Positions 24,643 to 34,995 of a stretch of DNA of 64,000 nucleotides are shown in pieces. The stretch spans positions 62,001 through 126,000 of the forward strand of contig JARLJL010000002.1 in the NCBI GenBank assembly GCA_031291235.1, read 5' to 3'. This DNA comes from Sulfuriferula sp. GTDB taxonomy: Bacteria > Pseudomonadota > Gammaproteobacteria > Burkholderiales > Sulfuriferulaceae. The translations under genes were made by a program, and so were the position numbers. A model generated the notes under the pieces. That model did not search any database and was not told the DNA's origin. It saw only the letters and a list, made by a program, of their open reading frames with translations. Numbering within the stretch: the stretch's first letter is position 1; each line of letters starts with the position of its first letter.

Positions 24643-25863
24643 ATGATAGTTGATACATTTATAGGGCTGCACGAATTGGATTTCTCTTCTTTTTTCTCAC
24701 GCAAGGACAAGAAAAAAACTGAAGCTGCACCGGCAGTGATTGAGGCCGTCAAGCCTAAATCCAAGGAGCAGGCGATAGCGGCTATTCACAATTCGCCGCT
24801 GACCGAGCAAACGTTCGAGCATACGCTGGTCAAGGAAGATATCGTTGTTACCGAATTCGAATCCTCCTTTGCTCCCGGGATCGAAGATGCGGCCATGCTG
24901 TATGCCAACGGCCGTACCGACGAAGCCGTCAATTTGCTGAAAATGTTCATTCATCGCTCGCCGGAAGAAGAAAGTCTGTGGTTGATGCTGTTCGATTTGT
25001 ATCAGGTCAGCCGGCAGCAGCAGGAATTCGAGCAGCTGGCGATGGAATATGCGATAAAGCATGAAAAATCGCCCCCAGTGTGGGTGTCCGGCGATACGGC
25101 AAAAGTAGCCAATAACAACGGCAAGAATAACAAGACGCTTGTATCGGACGGTCAGCTGTTCAGCCTGAAAGGGCGGCTGGATCAACACATGGCCGATCGT
25201 ATCCAGTTATTGCAGGAAGCAGCCAGCAAGGGCGCTATCCAGTTGGATTTGTCCGGCATTACCGAAATTACCGCCGACGGATGTACATTGCTGCAAGCAG
25301 CGCTGGTGAAATTGCAAAAGCAGCAATCCCGTTTGCAGATTGCCAGCGGCGCCTTGGTCGGGTTGTTGCAGCAGTATGTGGCAAACGCGGATACCAGTGC
25401 GCCGGAGCACTGGTTGCTGCTGTTGCAACTCTACCAGCTGCAAGGCAAGCAGACCGAATTTGAAGATCTCGCCATCGCTTTTGCAATTCATTTCGAGTTG
25501 TCGCCGCCGTCATGGGAAGCGCCGGCAGAGGTCGTGCAAGTCGTTAGCGCAGCAGCAGAACCCGAGTTGCCGGCTGATCAGATCGAATCCGATGTGTTTA
25601 AAATGTGCGGAACGATTACCAGCGCGAGCGGTGCGGTATTCGAGCAATTCAAACAGTTTACCCGTCATCATGCCGAGATAGAGATAGATATGTCTGCGGT
25701 CGACAGGGTGGAATTTGCCAGCGTCGGCCTGTTCATGGATGCGCTCATGGCGCTGATCCCCAGCGGGAAACGGGTGACGATCACCGGCGCCAATATGATG
25801 GTGTACGTGTTGCTGATCGTGATGGGCGTGGATCAGATGGCACCTATTATGCCGCGCAAATAA
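24643..25863 (+). CDS. Two-repeat TPR/STAS-domain cytoplasmic protein
   Basis: The 406-residue protein has no signal peptide. It contains two copies of one module: a helical TPR-like segment (YANGRTDEAVNLLKMFIHRS ... LWLMLFDLYQVSRQQQEFEQ, later HWLLLLQLYQLQGKQTEFED), each followed by a STAS-like domain (GAIQLDLSGITEITADGCTL and EIDMSAVDRVEFASVGLFMD). Each TPR copy ends in a matching Ser-Pro-Pro motif (KSPPVW, LSPPSW). STAS domains bind partner proteins or nucleotides, but no function is assigned here. The ATG at 24643 is favoured because it precedes the charged segment FFSRKDKKK, but no strong ribosome-binding site is seen. It precedes hslVU. Confidence 0.65.
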   Translation: MIVDTFIGLHELDFSSFFSRKDKKKTEAAPAVIEAVKPKSKEQAIAAIHNSPLTEQTFEHTLVKEDIVVTEFESSFAPGIEDAAMLYANGRTDEAVNLLKMFIHRSPEEESLWLMLFDLYQVSRQQQEFEQLAMEYAIKHEKSPPVWVSGDTAKVANNNGKNNKTLVSDGQLFSLKGRLDQHMADRIQLLQEAASKGAIQLDLSGITEITADGCTLLQAALVKLQKQQSRLQIASGALVGLLQQYVANADTSAPEHWLLLLQLYQLQGKQTEFEDLAIAFAIHFELSPPSWEAPAEVVQVVSAAAEPELPADQIESDVFKMCGTITSASGAVFEQFKQFTRHHAEIEIDMSAVDRVEFASVGLFMDALMALIPSGKRVTITGANMMVYVLLIVMGVDQMAPIMPRK

Positions 25864-25894
25864 CCCGGCAGTCTCGCTCTTTTCGGAGAGCCGG
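25864..25894 (+). terminator. Hairpin after the TPR/STAS gene
   Basis: CCGGC and TCTC at 25865-25875 pair with GAGA and GCCGG at 25886-25894, with a two-base bulge. The stem directly follows the stop codon. There is no T-run, so termination would be weak or factor-dependent. Confidence 0.35.
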
Positions 25895-25996
25895 CTGTAT
25901 CGGGTCCTCCCGTGATTTCCTCTGCATTAACTCTTGATATATCCGGTTGCGCCCTCATCTTCTGCAACTACACTTTAATCTTTGACGGAAAATATC

Positions 25997-26533
25997 ATGG
26001 AGCAATATCGCGGCACTACCATACTTTCTGTGCGGCGAGGCAATCTGGTCGCGCTCGGTGGCGACGGTCAGGTGACCCTGGGCAATATCGTTATCAAAAG
26101 CACAGCGCGTAAAATCCGGCGCATGTATCAGGATCAGATTCTGGCAGGGTTTGCCGGCGGCACTGCCGACGCGTTTACTTTGTTCGAACGTTTCGAAGCC
26201 AAGCTCGACAAGCATCAGGGCAATTTGATGCGCTCGGCCGTCGAGCTCGCCAAAGACTGGCGTACAGATCGCATGTTGCGGCGTCTGGAGGCCATGCTGA
26301 TCGTCGCCGATCGAGACCATTCGCTGGTGATTACCGGTAACGGCGACGTGCTGGAACCGGAATACGGCATTGCCGCAATCGGCAGCGGCGGGGCGTATGC
26401 GCAATCTGCCGCTCGCGCTTTGGTGGAGAATACCGAATTGTCGCCGCTCGACATCGTCGCCAAATCGCTGGCCATCGCCGGCGACCTCTGCATTTATACC
26501 AATCAGAACCATCTGATAGAAGTGCTGGAATAA
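25997..26533 (+). CDS. hslV: ATP-dependent protease subunit HslV
   Basis: HslV is the proteolytic double-hexamer core of HslVU. The 178-residue protein starts [20 protein letters not shown]; cleavage of the first six residues would expose the catalytic N-terminal Thr7. The family blocks [18 protein letters not shown] and [16 protein letters not shown] are present. The ATG at 25997 gives the propeptide expected in betaproteobacteria. hslU follows 38 bases downstream. Confidence 0.96.
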   Translation: MEQYRGTTILSVRRGNLVALGGDGQVTLGNIVIKSTARKIRRMYQDQILAGFAGGTADAFTLFERFEAKLDKHQGNLMRSAVELAKDWRTDRMLRRLEAMLIVADRDHSLVITGNGDVLEPEYGIAAIGSGGAYAQSAARALVENTELSPLDIVAKSLAIAGDLCIYTNQNHLIEVLE

Positions 26534-26571
26534 CGCACACTACAGCCCGTTCAATTACCGGATTCGAGATC

Positions 26572-27915
26572 ATGTCCCAAATGACCCCACAGGAAATCGT
26601 CCACGAGCTGGACAAACACATTATCGGCCAGAATGCCGCTAAACGCGCGGTGGCAATTGCCTTGCGCAACCGCTGGCGGCGCTCGCAGGTTGCCGAGCCG
26701 TTGCGTTATGAAATTACCCCGAAAAATATCCTGATGATAGGCCCGACCGGCGTCGGCAAAACCGAAATTGCGCGGCGTCTGGCGCGTATTGCGCATGCGC
26801 CGTTCATCAAGATCGAAGCAACCAAATTTACCGAAGTCGGCTATGTCGGCCGCGATGTCGATTCCATTATTCGCGATTTGATTGAAATCGCTATCAAGGA
26901 TTTGCGCGAGCAGGACATGGCCAAGGTGCAGATGCGCGCCGAAGACGCCGCCGAAGAACGTGTGCTGGACGCCTTGCTGCCCCCGGCACGCGATGTCGCG
27001 CATTCGCTGGGCGTGGAGCCGGCAGCCAAAACGGAAGATTCCGGTACACGGCAGAAATTCCGCAAGATGCTGCGCGAAGGACAATTGAACGACAGGGAGA
27101 TCGAAATCGAAGTTGCCGGCATGCAGGCTACAGCGCAGATTTTCGCCCCGCCGGGCATGGAAGACCTGACCAGCCAGATTCAGGACATGTTCCAGAATAT
27201 GGGTAACCGTCCGCGTAAAACCCGCAAGCTCAAGATCGCTGAGGCCATGAAGCTGTTGACTGAGGAAGAGGCCGCGCAAATGGTGAACGAAGAAGACATC
27301 AAACAGCGCGCTTTAGTCAGCGTCGAGCAGAATGGCATCGTTTTCCTCGACGAGATCGACAAGATTACCAGCCGAAACGAGGCTAGCGGCGGCGAGGTAT
27401 CGCGTCAGGGCGTGCAGCGCGATTTGCTGCCGCTGGTCGAGGGCACGACAGTCACCACCAAATATGGCATGGTCAAGACCGACCATATCCTGTTTATCGC
27501 CAGCGGTGCATTCCACCTTGCCAAACCTTCCGACCTGATCCCTGAACTTCAAGGCCGTTTCCCGATCAGAGTAGAGCTGACTTCGCTTTCCGTAGCGGAT
27601 TTCGAAGCGATATTGACCGCTACCGATGCGTGTCTGACCCGTCAGTATCAGGCGTTGCTGGCTACTGAAGGCGTGCAGCTGGAGTTTGCGGCTGACGGCA
27701 TACGTCGTCTGGCCGAGATCGCCTATCAGGTCAATGAAACCACGGAAAATATCGGGGCGCGACGTTTACATACCGTGATGGAACGCTTGCTGGAGGAAGT
27801 GTCTTTCGAGACCGGAAAACATCAGGCAGCACCGATTTGCATCGATGCGGATTTTGTTGATATCAGGCTTAAAAATATTGCTGTCAGCGAAGATTTGGCA
27901 CGTTATGTGCTGTAA
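26572..27915 (+). CDS. hslU: ATP-dependent protease ATPase subunit HslU
   Basis: HslU is the AAA+ unfoldase for HslV. The 447 residues begin with the typical segment [20 protein letters not shown]. Walker A is [16 protein letters not shown] near residue 60 and Walker B is [12 protein letters not shown] near residue 255; the intermediate I domain lies between them ([17 protein letters not shown]). The C-terminus, [16 protein letters not shown], is the tail that docks into HslV. Length and order are standard. Confidence 0.97.
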   Translation: MSQMTPQEIVHELDKHIIGQNAAKRAVAIALRNRWRRSQVAEPLRYEITPKNILMIGPTGVGKTEIARRLARIAHAPFIKIEATKFTEVGYVGRDVDSIIRDLIEIAIKDLREQDMAKVQMRAEDAAEERVLDALLPPARDVAHSLGVEPAAKTEDSGTRQKFRKMLREGQLNDREIEIEVAGMQATAQIFAPPGMEDLTSQIQDMFQNMGNRPRKTRKLKIAEAMKLLTEEEAAQMVNEEDIKQRALVSVEQNGIVFLDEIDKITSRNEASGGEVSRQGVQRDLLPLVEGTTVTTKYGMVKTDHILFIASGAFHLAKPSDLIPELQGRFPIRVELTSLSVADFEAILTATDACLTRQYQALLATEGVQLEFAADGIRRLAEIAYQVNETTENIGARRLHTVMERLLEEVSFETGKHQAAPICIDADFVDIRLKNIAVSEDLARYVL

Positions 27916-27975
27916 TAATCCGGTGTGATGATTATGTTTTAGTCTGAGCAGAATAGGTCATGCGACATATGCCCG

Positions 27976-27989
27976 CAACCTTGAGGTTG
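27976..27989. other. Short palindrome upstream of epsD
   Basis: CAACCT and AGGTTG are perfect arms around TG, about 30 bases before the epsD ATG at 28019. It may be an operator, but the motif is short and matches no family I can name. Confidence 0.25.
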
Positions 27990-28018
27990 TGCATGTGTCT
28001 TAATCTGAAAGGGGAGCC

Positions 28019-28900
28019 ATGCAGCAGTGTAATAATGAGCAGTTGGTTATTGTACCGGTCCGGTTCAAAAAGAGCCCCCCTTTCAAATTAGTCGTTACGA
28101 TGCTTGTGAGTGCGGTACTGCTTGCAGGCTGTGAACATAAGCCTATCGATGCCAATAAAACCCAGGTCGTGGCCAGAGTCAACGGCAAGGAAATCACGAT
28201 ACATGAGGTTAACCAGTATATCCAGCAATTAACCGAGCTGGAGGGTACGCCTGAACAGATCAAGCGGCGTGCAACCGATGCGGTGATAGACCAGAATCTG
28301 CTGCTGCAGGCAGCCAAAAAAGCCAAAATCGACCGCGACCCCGATGTGCTGCAGGCATTATTGGGCAGCGACAAGAATGTCCTGGTGCAAGCCTATCTGG
28401 CCCGGCAATTTACACAGCTGCCGCCGCCGACGGAAGCCGATATCGAGGCTTACTACCGTGCCCATCCCCTGTTGTTTGGCGAACGCAAGTTGTATCAGCT
28501 GGACCAGCTCGAGATTCAGGCAAGCGAGGAAGAACAGGGCGCGCTGATTACCGCGTTGCGCAAGAGCGCAACTGTCGGGGATTTTATCAAGTGGTTGAGA
28601 ACTCAACATATGCCTTTCGATGAAGTCTCGACTGTCAAGGCGCCCGAAGATATGAGTGCGCACGAACAGGCGATATTCCTGAAAATAAAAATCGGTGAGG
28701 CAGCGATCATGAACCGGACTCCGGAGACGATTAATATTACGGTGCTGTCGTCAGTTCAGCCGGAACCGGTTGCGCTCGACAACGTCAGGCTGAAGATCGG
28801 CCAGATGCTGACGGAAGCTGCCCGGCAGCAAAAAATCGCGGCGCTGGTACAAGCTTATCGTCATCAGGCCAAAATCGAATATGCAGCGTTAAAAGAGTAG
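28019..28900 (+). CDS. epsD: EpsD-type peptidyl-prolyl isomerase lipoprotein
   Basis: The 293-residue protein carries a lipoprotein signal with lipobox LLAGC (cysteine near residue 38) and a SurA-like chaperone segment (VARVNGKEITIHEVNQYIQQ, then KRRATDAVIDQNLLLQAAKK). A degenerate parvulin-type domain follows. This is the EpsD family always found with exosortase/EPS clusters, where it is thought to help assemble outer-membrane export components. The ATG at 28019 follows AAAGGGGAG. It is on the plus strand, outside the main minus-strand eps operon. Confidence 0.82.
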   Translation: MQQCNNEQLVIVPVRFKKSPPFKLVVTMLVSAVLLAGCEHKPIDANKTQVVARVNGKEITIHEVNQYIQQLTELEGTPEQIKRRATDAVIDQNLLLQAAKKAKIDRDPDVLQALLGSDKNVLVQAYLARQFTQLPPPTEADIEAYYRAHPLLFGERKLYQLDQLEIQASEEEQGALITALRKSATVGDFIKWLRTQHMPFDEVSTVKAPEDMSAHEQAIFLKIKIGEAAIMNRTPETINITVLSSVQPEPVALDNVRLKIGQMLTEAARQQKIAALVQAYRHQAKIEYAALKE

Positions 28901-28907
28901 GTCCGGT

Positions 28908-28928
28908 AGATATTCAGCCTGAATATCT
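28908..28928. terminator. Bidirectional hairpin between epsD and the PAP2 gene
   Basis: AGATATTC and GAATATCT are perfect 8-bp arms around a five-base loop. The hairpin sits between two convergent stop codons and reaches into the PAP2 stop. T-tracts are short on both sides, so termination strength is uncertain. Confidence 0.45.
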
Positions 28929-29581
28929 TAAGGATCGACTTCGTCGATATTTGCAGGCCGCCAGCTCATCGGCGCCATTTTCCAGGTGGCGCGTATGTAT
29001 GGGCGGGTATGGCCGGAAAGATTCAGCGAGGCATTGGTGATCCAGCGCTGGGTCGGGGTGGGCTCTATATATGGCGTAGCCAGCAGGGCGAGCAGGCTGA
29101 GCGCGATAAACCAGGAGTGCAAGTCAACCTTGCGGTGATTGGCGAGTATCCAGACAAAGCTGACGCTGACTGCGGCGCCCAGTATCCAGCCGGTTATCGT
29201 CTCCGACAGTGAGTGAGCGTGCACTTCCAATCGCGACACTGCGATAATCACGCCGAATGCCAGGCCTGAGAGTACACCGAGAAAACGAACAAAACGCGGC
29301 GTCTTCTGCAGCACCAGATAAATCAATACCGGCGCTACCGATGTTGCACGCATGACGTGGCCGCTAAAGCCGGTAAAATCGATTGAACGTATGCCCAGCC
29401 CCCAGCCGATGAAGGCGATCTTGGTAGCGACGACCAGCGTCATGCCGCCGATAAACAGTCCGCACCACCAGAGTACCAGTCGCCATGCACGGCCCAGAAT
29501 CAGCCATGCCGTAATGGCGGCTGCTGCTGGCGCCATCACGCTGAAACTCCCCAGGCTGGTAATGTCTGACCATGAAATCAT
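28928..29581 (-). CDS. PAP2-superfamily membrane phosphatase
   Basis: The 217-residue protein has five or six membrane helices and PAP2 motifs: FSGHVMRATSVAP (the SGH motif, residue about 75) and VSRLEVHAHSLSETITG (the SRx5H motif, residue about 117). The final Asp of the consensus is replaced by Glu. Enzymes of this family dephosphorylate undecaprenyl pyrophosphate or other lipid phosphates. Position at the end of the polysaccharide cluster suggests carrier-lipid recycling. The ATG at 29581 is preferred to an upstream TTG. It follows rfbD on the same strand with a gap of about 75 bases. Confidence 0.75.
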   Translation of the reverse strand: MISWSDITSLGSFSVMAPAAAAITAWLILGRAWRLVLWWCGLFIGGMTLVVATKIAFIGWGLGIRSIDFTGFSGHVMRATSVAPVLIYLVLQKTPRFVRFLGVLSGLAFGVIIAVSRLEVHAHSLSETITGWILGAAVSVSFVWILANHRKVDLHSWFIALSLLALLATPYIEPTPTQRWITNASLNLSGHTRPYIRATWKMAPMSWRPANIDEVDP

Positions 29582-29657
29582 AAAAATATTAAGCAATGGA
29601 ATTTCATGACTATAGCGGATAGGCTAGCCAATCACAAACCGGCGGCAGGCAGCCGGG

Positions 29658-30515
29658 CTAGTTTCCCATGCACCGGTCCAGCGTTGCCTCCCAGTCCGGC
29701 ATGCAGATACCGAAGGTATGCCTCACCTTGTCGCCGGATAAAACCGAGTTGACAGGGCGCGTTGCGGCAGTGGGGTATTGCGCAGCGGGGATCGCATTGA
29801 TGGTCACCTGTTTGTCGGCAGGCAGTGTCGTTCTGGCCAGAATGGCCTGGGCAAAATTGTACCAGCTGATGTTACCCGCATTGGTCAGGTGATAAATGCC
29901 GCTGTCGTTCCGGAACGGGTGTTGGGCGATTATCTGCGCACTGGCTTCGGCTATCATGCGCGACCAGGTCGGGGCGCCGAATTGATCGTTCACCACATTG
30001 AGCGTGTCGCGTTCCTTGAACAGTCTTTGCATCGTCAACAGAAAATTGCCGCCGCGCAATCCGTATACCCAGCTGGTCCGCAATATGAGGTGCGGGATGT
30101 CGGCGGCAACGATGGCCTGTTCGCCGGCCAGTTTGGTTTTGCCATAGACGCTTAACGGATTGGTGTTATCCGACTCCAGATAAGGGCCGGATTTGCTGCC
30201 GTCGAAGACATAGTCGGTGGAGTAATGCACCATGGCTGCACCCAGTTTGGCAGCTGCCTCGGCCATGACGGCAGGGGCGATTGTGTTGATGGCATGCGCC
30301 AGCTCGGGCTCCGACTCCGCTTTATCGACAGCGGTATAGGCGGCCGGATTCACAATCAGGTCAGGGCCAATTTCATGCAGGAAATTGCGTAATGCAGTCG
30401 CATCGGTCAAATCCAGCTGCGCGCGCGTCGGCGCAATCACTTCGCCCAATGTCGCCAGCGTGCGGCGCAACTCCCAGCCTACCTGGCCGTTGACGCCGGT
30501 GAGCAGGATCTTCAT
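29658..30515 (-). CDS. rfbD: dTDP-4-dehydrorhamnose reductase
   Basis: RfbD performs the last step of dTDP-L-rhamnose synthesis. The 285-residue protein has the Rossmann start MKILLTGVNGQVGWELRRTL, the catalytic set in HYSTDYVFDGSKSGPY with the YxxxK of SVYGKTKLAGEQ, and the typical C-terminus. The ATG at 30515 overlaps the rfbC stop (ATGA). A longer reading frame exists upstream but lies inside rfbC in another frame. The order rfbB-rfbA-rfbC-rfbD is tightly coupled. Confidence 0.95.
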   Translation of the reverse strand: MKILLTGVNGQVGWELRRTLATLGEVIAPTRAQLDLTDATALRNFLHEIGPDLIVNPAAYTAVDKAESEPELAHAINTIAPAVMAEAAAKLGAAMVHYSTDYVFDGSKSGPYLESDNTNPLSVYGKTKLAGEQAIVAADIPHLILRTSWVYGLRGGNFLLTMQRLFKERDTLNVVNDQFGAPTWSRMIAEASAQIIAQHPFRNDSGIYHLTNAGNISWYNFAQAILARTTLPADKQVTINAIPAAQYPTAATRPVNSVLSGDKVRHTFGICMPDWEATLDRCMGN

Positions 30516-31054
30516 GGGAATACCTCGCATTGTGCCAGCGGCAAACCTGCGGCGTCCTTGGCCGCGACCAGCGGTGTGCCGTCCAGCGGCCAATCGATGG
30601 CGAGCGCAGGGTCGTTCCACAGCAGGCTGCGTTCGAATTGGGGCGCCCAGTAATCGGTGGTTTTGTAGAGAAATTCGGCCGAGTCCGAGGTGACTGTGAA
30701 GCCGTGCGCAAAGCCGGGCGGTATCCATGCCATGCGCTTGTTGTCGGCAGATAACTCTATGCCTACCCACTGTCCGAATGTGGGCGACGACTTGCGCAAA
30801 TCCACAGCCACATCGTAAACGTTGCCGCTAATCACGCGTACCAGCTTGCCCTGCGTTTGCTGGGTCTGATAGTGCAGGCCGCGCAACACGCCGCGTGCCG
30901 AGCGCGAGTGATTGTCCTGTACGAAATCACCTGGTATGCCTGCATCGGTCATGGCGCGGCGATTGTAGCTTTCGTAAAAAAACCCGCGTTCGTCGCCGAA
31001 AACCTTGGGCTCGATGATGAGTACGTCAGGAATACGAGTAGGGATAATGTTCAT
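30512..31054 (-). CDS. rfbC: dTDP-4-dehydrorhamnose 3,5-epimerase
   Basis: The 180-residue cupin enzyme epimerises dTDP-4-keto-6-deoxyglucose. Conserved parts are EPKVFGDERGFFYESYN at the N-terminus, FVQDNHSRSARGVLRGLHYQ with the catalytic His in LRGLHYQ, and IPPGFAHGFTVTSD. It overlaps rfbD and is two bases from rfbA. Length is normal. Confidence 0.96.
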   Translation of the reverse strand: MNIIPTRIPDVLIIEPKVFGDERGFFYESYNRRAMTDAGIPGDFVQDNHSRSARGVLRGLHYQTQQTQGKLVRVISGNVYDVAVDLRKSSPTFGQWVGIELSADNKRMAWIPPGFAHGFTVTSDSAEFLYKTTDYWAPQFERSLLWNDPALAIDWPLDGTPLVAAKDAAGLPLAQCEVFP

Positions 31055-31056
31055 GA

Positions 31057-31941
31057 TCAGAATAAACGCTCATTCAACATGGATAACAGATACTGGCCGT
31101 AACCGTTTTTGCGCAAGGGCTGGGCCAGCGCTTCGACTTGTGCGGCATCGATATAACCCTGACGGTAGGCGATTTCTTCCGGGCAGGAGACTTTCAGGCC
31201 CTGGCGTTTTTCTATGGTTTGAATAAAGGTCGACGCCTCCAGCAGCGATTCGTGCGTGCCGGTGTCCAGCCAGGCATGACCGCGTCCCATGACTTCGACC
31301 TGCAATTGGCCCATGTGCAGATAATGCCGGTTCACATCGGTGATTTCCAGTTCGCCGCGAGGGGAGGGCTTGAGATTGCGCGCGATGTCGATGACCTGAT
31401 TGTCATAGAAATACAAACCAGTCACAGCATAGCGGGATTTGGGGTGGGCGGGTTTTTCTTCCAGACTGATTGCGTTGCCTGCTGCATCGAATTCGACCAC
31501 GCCGTAGCGTTCCGGGTCGTGCACGGGATAAGCGAAAACCGAGGCGCCTTCAGGTTTGGCCGCCGCCGCGCGTAAATCGTGCGCAAATTCGTGACCGTAA
31601 AAAATGTTGTCGCCCAATACCAGCGCGCTGTTAGCGTCGCCAATAAAATCGGCGCCGATGATAAAGGCTTGCGCCAAACCGTCCGGCGAAGCCTGGATGC
31701 GGTACTCAAGGTTCAAACCCCATTGTGAACCGTCGCCCAACAGCTGCTCGAAACGCGGCGTATCCTGCGGTGTGGAAATGATCAGAATATCGCGTATCCC
31801 CGCCAACATCAGCGTAGACAGCGGATAGTAAATCATGGGTTTGTCGTATACCGGCAACAGTTGTTTGGATACCGCCTGCGTCACCGGGTAGAGGCGGGTG
31901 CCCGACCCCCCGGCCAGAATGATCCCCTTGCGTGCGCTCAT
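31057..31941 (-). CDS. rfbA: Glucose-1-phosphate thymidylyltransferase
   Basis: RfbA forms dTDP-glucose. The 294 residues begin [20 protein letters not shown] with the nucleotidyltransferase GxGTRL loop. They continue with [20 protein letters not shown], the metal-binding [11 protein letters not shown], and [19 protein letters not shown]. The ATG at 31941 overlaps the rfbB stop (ATGA). A longer upstream frame is not credible. Confidence 0.96.
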   Translation of the reverse strand: MSARKGIILAGGSGTRLYPVTQAVSKQLLPVYDKPMIYYPLSTLMLAGIRDILIISTPQDTPRFEQLLGDGSQWGLNLEYRIQASPDGLAQAFIIGADFIGDANSALVLGDNIFYGHEFAHDLRAAAAKPEGASVFAYPVHDPERYGVVEFDAAGNAISLEEKPAHPKSRYAVTGLYFYDNQVIDIARNLKPSPRGELEITDVNRHYLHMGQLQVEVMGRGHAWLDTGTHESLLEASTFIQTIEKRQGLKVSCPEEIAYRQGYIDAAQVEALAQPLRKNGYGQYLLSMLNERLF

Positions 31942-33002
31942 GCTTTGCTCCCGTATTGTTTTGCGACCCAGTTGCGATATTCGCCGCTGGCGATATCTGC
32001 TACCCAGTTCTGATTGGCGAGATACCATGCGACGGTTTTGCGTATGCCGGTTTCAAAGGTCTCGGTCGGCACCCAGTTCAGTTCGCGCTGCAGTTTCGTG
32101 GCGTCTATCGCGTAACGGCGATCGTGGCCGGCGCGATCCTTAACAAAGGTAATCAGGTCGGCATGGGGTGTGACAGGTGATGAGGCATGCAGGTCGTCCA
32201 GTATCGTGCAGATGGTTTTGACCACGTCGATATTGGCTTTTTCGTTCCAGCCGCCCACGTTATACACCTCGCCCACTTTGCCTTGTGCCAGCACTGTGCG
32301 GATGGCGCTGCAGTGGTCGCCCACATAAAGCCAGTCGCGCACATTCAGGCCGTCGCCGTAAATCGGCAGGGACTTGCCGGCGATGGCATTCATCATGACC
32401 AGCGGAATCAGTTTTTCCGGGAATTGATACGGGCCGTAATTGTTGGAGCAGTTCGTCGTCAACACCGGCAGGTTGTAAGTGTGATGATAAGCGCGTACCA
32501 GATGATCTGAGGCGGCTTTGGATGCCGAATACGGGCTGTTTGGCGCATAAGGCGTGGTCTCGGCAAACGGCGCATCGTCCGGACCCAGCGAACCGTAAAC
32601 CTCGTCGGTCGATACATGCAGAAAGCGGAATGCCGATTTTTCGGGATCGTTCAGATTGTTCCAGTAGGCCCGTACCGATTCGAGCAGATGGAATGTGCCG
32701 ACCACGTTGGTCTGCACAAAATCTTCCGGTCCCAGTATGGAGCGATCTACATGACTCTCGGCTGCAAAGTTAATCACCGCGCGCGGCCGATGAGTCTGCA
32801 GCAATTGCGAGGTGAGCGCGGTATCGCCGATATCGCCCTTGACGAAAATGTGGCGGCTGTCATTTGCAAGGCTGGCCAGATTTTCAAGGTTGCCTGCGTA
32901 CGTCAGTTTGTCGAGATTGATTACGGGTTCATCCGATCCCGCCAGCCAATCCAGCACAAAATTCGCACCTATAAAACCTGCTCCGCCGGTCACTAATATC
33001 AT
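31938..33002 (-). CDS. rfbB: dTDP-glucose 4,6-dehydratase
   Basis: RfbB oxidises and dehydrates dTDP-glucose. The 354-residue SDR protein has [17 protein letters not shown] at the N-terminus, the catalytic [12 protein letters not shown] and YxxxK in [16 protein letters not shown], and [20 protein letters not shown]. It leads the rfbBACD block and is separated from cysNC by about 70 bases, so it may have its own promoter. Rhamnose is therefore a probable sugar of the polymer. Confidence 0.96.
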   Translation of the reverse strand: MILVTGGAGFIGANFVLDWLAGSDEPVINLDKLTYAGNLENLASLANDSRHIFVKGDIGDTALTSQLLQTHRPRAVINFAAESHVDRSILGPEDFVQTNVVGTFHLLESVRAYWNNLNDPEKSAFRFLHVSTDEVYGSLGPDDAPFAETTPYAPNSPYSASKAASDHLVRAYHHTYNLPVLTTNCSNNYGPYQFPEKLIPLVMMNAIAGKSLPIYGDGLNVRDWLYVGDHCSAIRTVLAQGKVGEVYNVGGWNEKANIDVVKTICTILDDLHASSPVTPHADLITFVKDRAGHDRRYAIDATKLQRELNWVPTETFETGIRKTVAWYLANQNWVADIASGEYRNWVAKQYGSKA

Positions 33003-33072
33003 TACTGTGTATCTCCAAAGATAAAACTGTTATGCATCTTGCTTAAATATAATCTGTAGGCTTAATTCTGTA

Positions 33073-34995
33073 TTATTCTATATCAACCGGAGACATGCTT
33101 CGCGTAATTTGCAGCACGGTTTCATCGACTATCTTGTCAAGATTCTCCACGCCGGCATTGACTGTAATGTCCGGCGTCAATGGTGGCTCGTAAGCGCTGC
33201 CTATGCCGGAAAGATTGGGCAGCAGTCCCGCCCGGGCTTTTTTGTATAAACCTTTCACATCGCGTTGCTCGCATACTTCCAGCGGCGTGTTGACATACAC
33301 CTCAACAAAGTTCTCTGCACCGATGAGTTCGCGTGCCATCTCGCGTTCGCGGCGGAAGGGCGAAATGAACGCAGTCATCACTATCAGCCCCGCATCCATC
33401 ATCAGCTTTGCCACTTCGGCGATACGGCGGATATTTTCTACCCGGTCGGCATCGGTAAAGCCGAGATCCTTGTTCAGGCCGCTACGTATGTTGTCGCCAT
33501 CGAGGATGTAAGTACGATGCCCTGTAGCGTGCAGGGCGACTTCCAGCGAGTTGGCTATGGTCGATTTGCCGGAACCGGACAAGCCCGTGAACCATATTAC
33601 CTTGCCTTTGTGTCCGTTTAGTTTTTCACGCGCAGCCCGGCCTATGCTGAGAGCCTGTTTGTGCACGTTTTTCGCACGGCGCAGGCTATGTCTGATCATG
33701 CCGACGGCGACAGTGGCATGGCTGAATTTGTCCACCAGTATGAATCCGCCCAGTATTTTCGATTGGGCGTAACTATCGCAAACAATGGGCTTGCTGAGCG
33801 ATACGTTGCACACGCAGATGTCGTTCATGGTCAGTTGCCGGGCTGCTTCCTGCGCCAGCGTATTGACGTCCAGCTTGTATTTGATGGAGGTGATGGTAGC
33901 GGTAACCCACTGCGTCGCCAGCTTGAGATCGTAGCTGCGGCCAATGAGGCCTTCTTCTTCGTTCATCCATACCAGCGTAGCCTCGAACTGGTCGGTCATC
34001 TCCAGCGGTTTTTGTGCGAGCGTGATGATATCGCCGCGCGAGGCGTCGATTTCCTTATCCAGCGTCAGTGTCACGGCCAGCCCCTGATCGGCCACCGGCA
34101 ATGAGCCGTCCATGGTTACGATCCCGGTGATTCTGGCCGTTTGTCCGGATGCCGTGATACGCACTTCATCGCCAACGCTGGCGCTGCCTTCAACCAGCGT
34201 ACCGGAGAATCCACGAAAATCGGCGTTAGGCCGATTTACCCACTGCACCGGGAAGACCAGCCTGTCCGATTCGCTCTGGCTGAAGTCCACCGTTTCCAGA
34301 TAGCCCATCAGGGTCGGGCCGGCATACCACGGCGTATGCGGCGAACGCTCGATGATGTTGTCGCCTTTGAGCGCGGAGACCGGGATGGCGGTAATCGACT
34401 TGAAACCCAGATTCAATGCAAATGCCTTGAAATCGTCGCGTATCTGCTCGAAAACGCTGCCGTCATAATTGGCTCGGTCCATCTTGTTGATCGCCAGCAC
34501 TACATGGCGTATGCCCATCAGCGAGACCAGATAGGCGTGGCGACGCGTCTGGGTAAGCACACCCTGAGTCGCGTCGACCAGGATCACCGCCACGTCTGCC
34601 GTGGAAGCGCCGGTAATCATGTTGCGCGTGTATTGTTCATGCCCCGGGGTGTCGGCCACAATGAATTTGCGTTTGTCGGTGGCAAAAAAACGGTAGGCCA
34701 CGTCGATAGTAATGCCCTGTTCGCGTTCCGCGGCCAGGCCGTCGACCAGCAAGGCGTAATCGATGTCGTCGCCCTGGGTGCCGAATTTCTTGGAATCCTG
34801 TTTTAAAGAGGCCAGCTGATCCTCGAATAGCTGCTTGGATTCCCATAGCAGGCGACCGATCAGCGTGCTTTTGCCATCATCAACGCTGCCGCAGGTAATG
34901 AAACGCAGCAGTTCGAGTTTTTGCTGTTGTGCAAGAAAGTCCTCCAGCGTGTCTGGAGCGGCATTTTTTTGTATGGTGGATGATCTGGTGCGCAT
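33073..34995 (-). CDS. cysNC: Bifunctional sulfate adenylyltransferase subunit 1 / adenylylsulfate kinase
   Basis: The 640-residue fusion couples the CysN GTPase to the CysC kinase and so makes PAPS from APS. The CysN part (about 1-445) has [16 protein letters not shown], the switch [12 protein letters not shown] and [10 protein letters not shown]. CysC (about 460-635) has its P-loop in [19 protein letters not shown] and [17 protein letters not shown]. It overlaps the cysD stop by one base. Assimilatory cysteine synthesis needs PAPS or APS, but here no reductase is adjacent and a sulfotransferase is nearby. PAPS for sulfating the polysaccharide is therefore a likely use. Confidence 0.93.
   Translation of the reverse strand: MRTRSSTIQKNAAPDTLEDFLAQQQKLELLRFITCGSVDDGKSTLIGRLLWESKQLFEDQLASLKQDSKKFGTQGDDIDYALLVDGLAAEREQGITIDVAYRFFATDKRKFIVADTPGHEQYTRNMITGASTADVAVILVDATQGVLTQTRRHAYLVSLMGIRHVVLAINKMDRANYDGSVFEQIRDDFKAFALNLGFKSITAIPVSALKGDNIIERSPHTPWYAGPTLMGYLETVDFSQSESDRLVFPVQWVNRPNADFRGFSGTLVEGSASVGDEVRITASGQTARITGIVTMDGSLPVADQGLAVTLTLDKEIDASRGDIITLAQKPLEMTDQFEATLVWMNEEEGLIGRSYDLKLATQWVTATITSIKYKLDVNTLAQEAARQLTMNDICVCNVSLSKPIVCDSYAQSKILGGFILVDKFSHATVAVGMIRHSLRRAKNVHKQALSIGRAAREKLNGHKGKVIWFTGLSGSGKSTIANSLEVALHATGHRTYILDGDNIRSGLNKDLGFTDADRVENIRRIAEVAKLMMDAGLIVMTAFISPFRREREMARELIGAENFVEVYVNTPLEVCEQRDVKGLYKKARAGLLPNLSGIGSAYEPPLTPDITVNAGVENLDKIVDETVLQITRSMSPVDIE

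Noticed and set aside
22167-24764. Minus-strand frames of 327 and 358 codons across the porin, ZnuA-like and ZnuB-like genes
   Set aside because: They overlap three genes with clear family motifs on the other strand and show no domain of their own.
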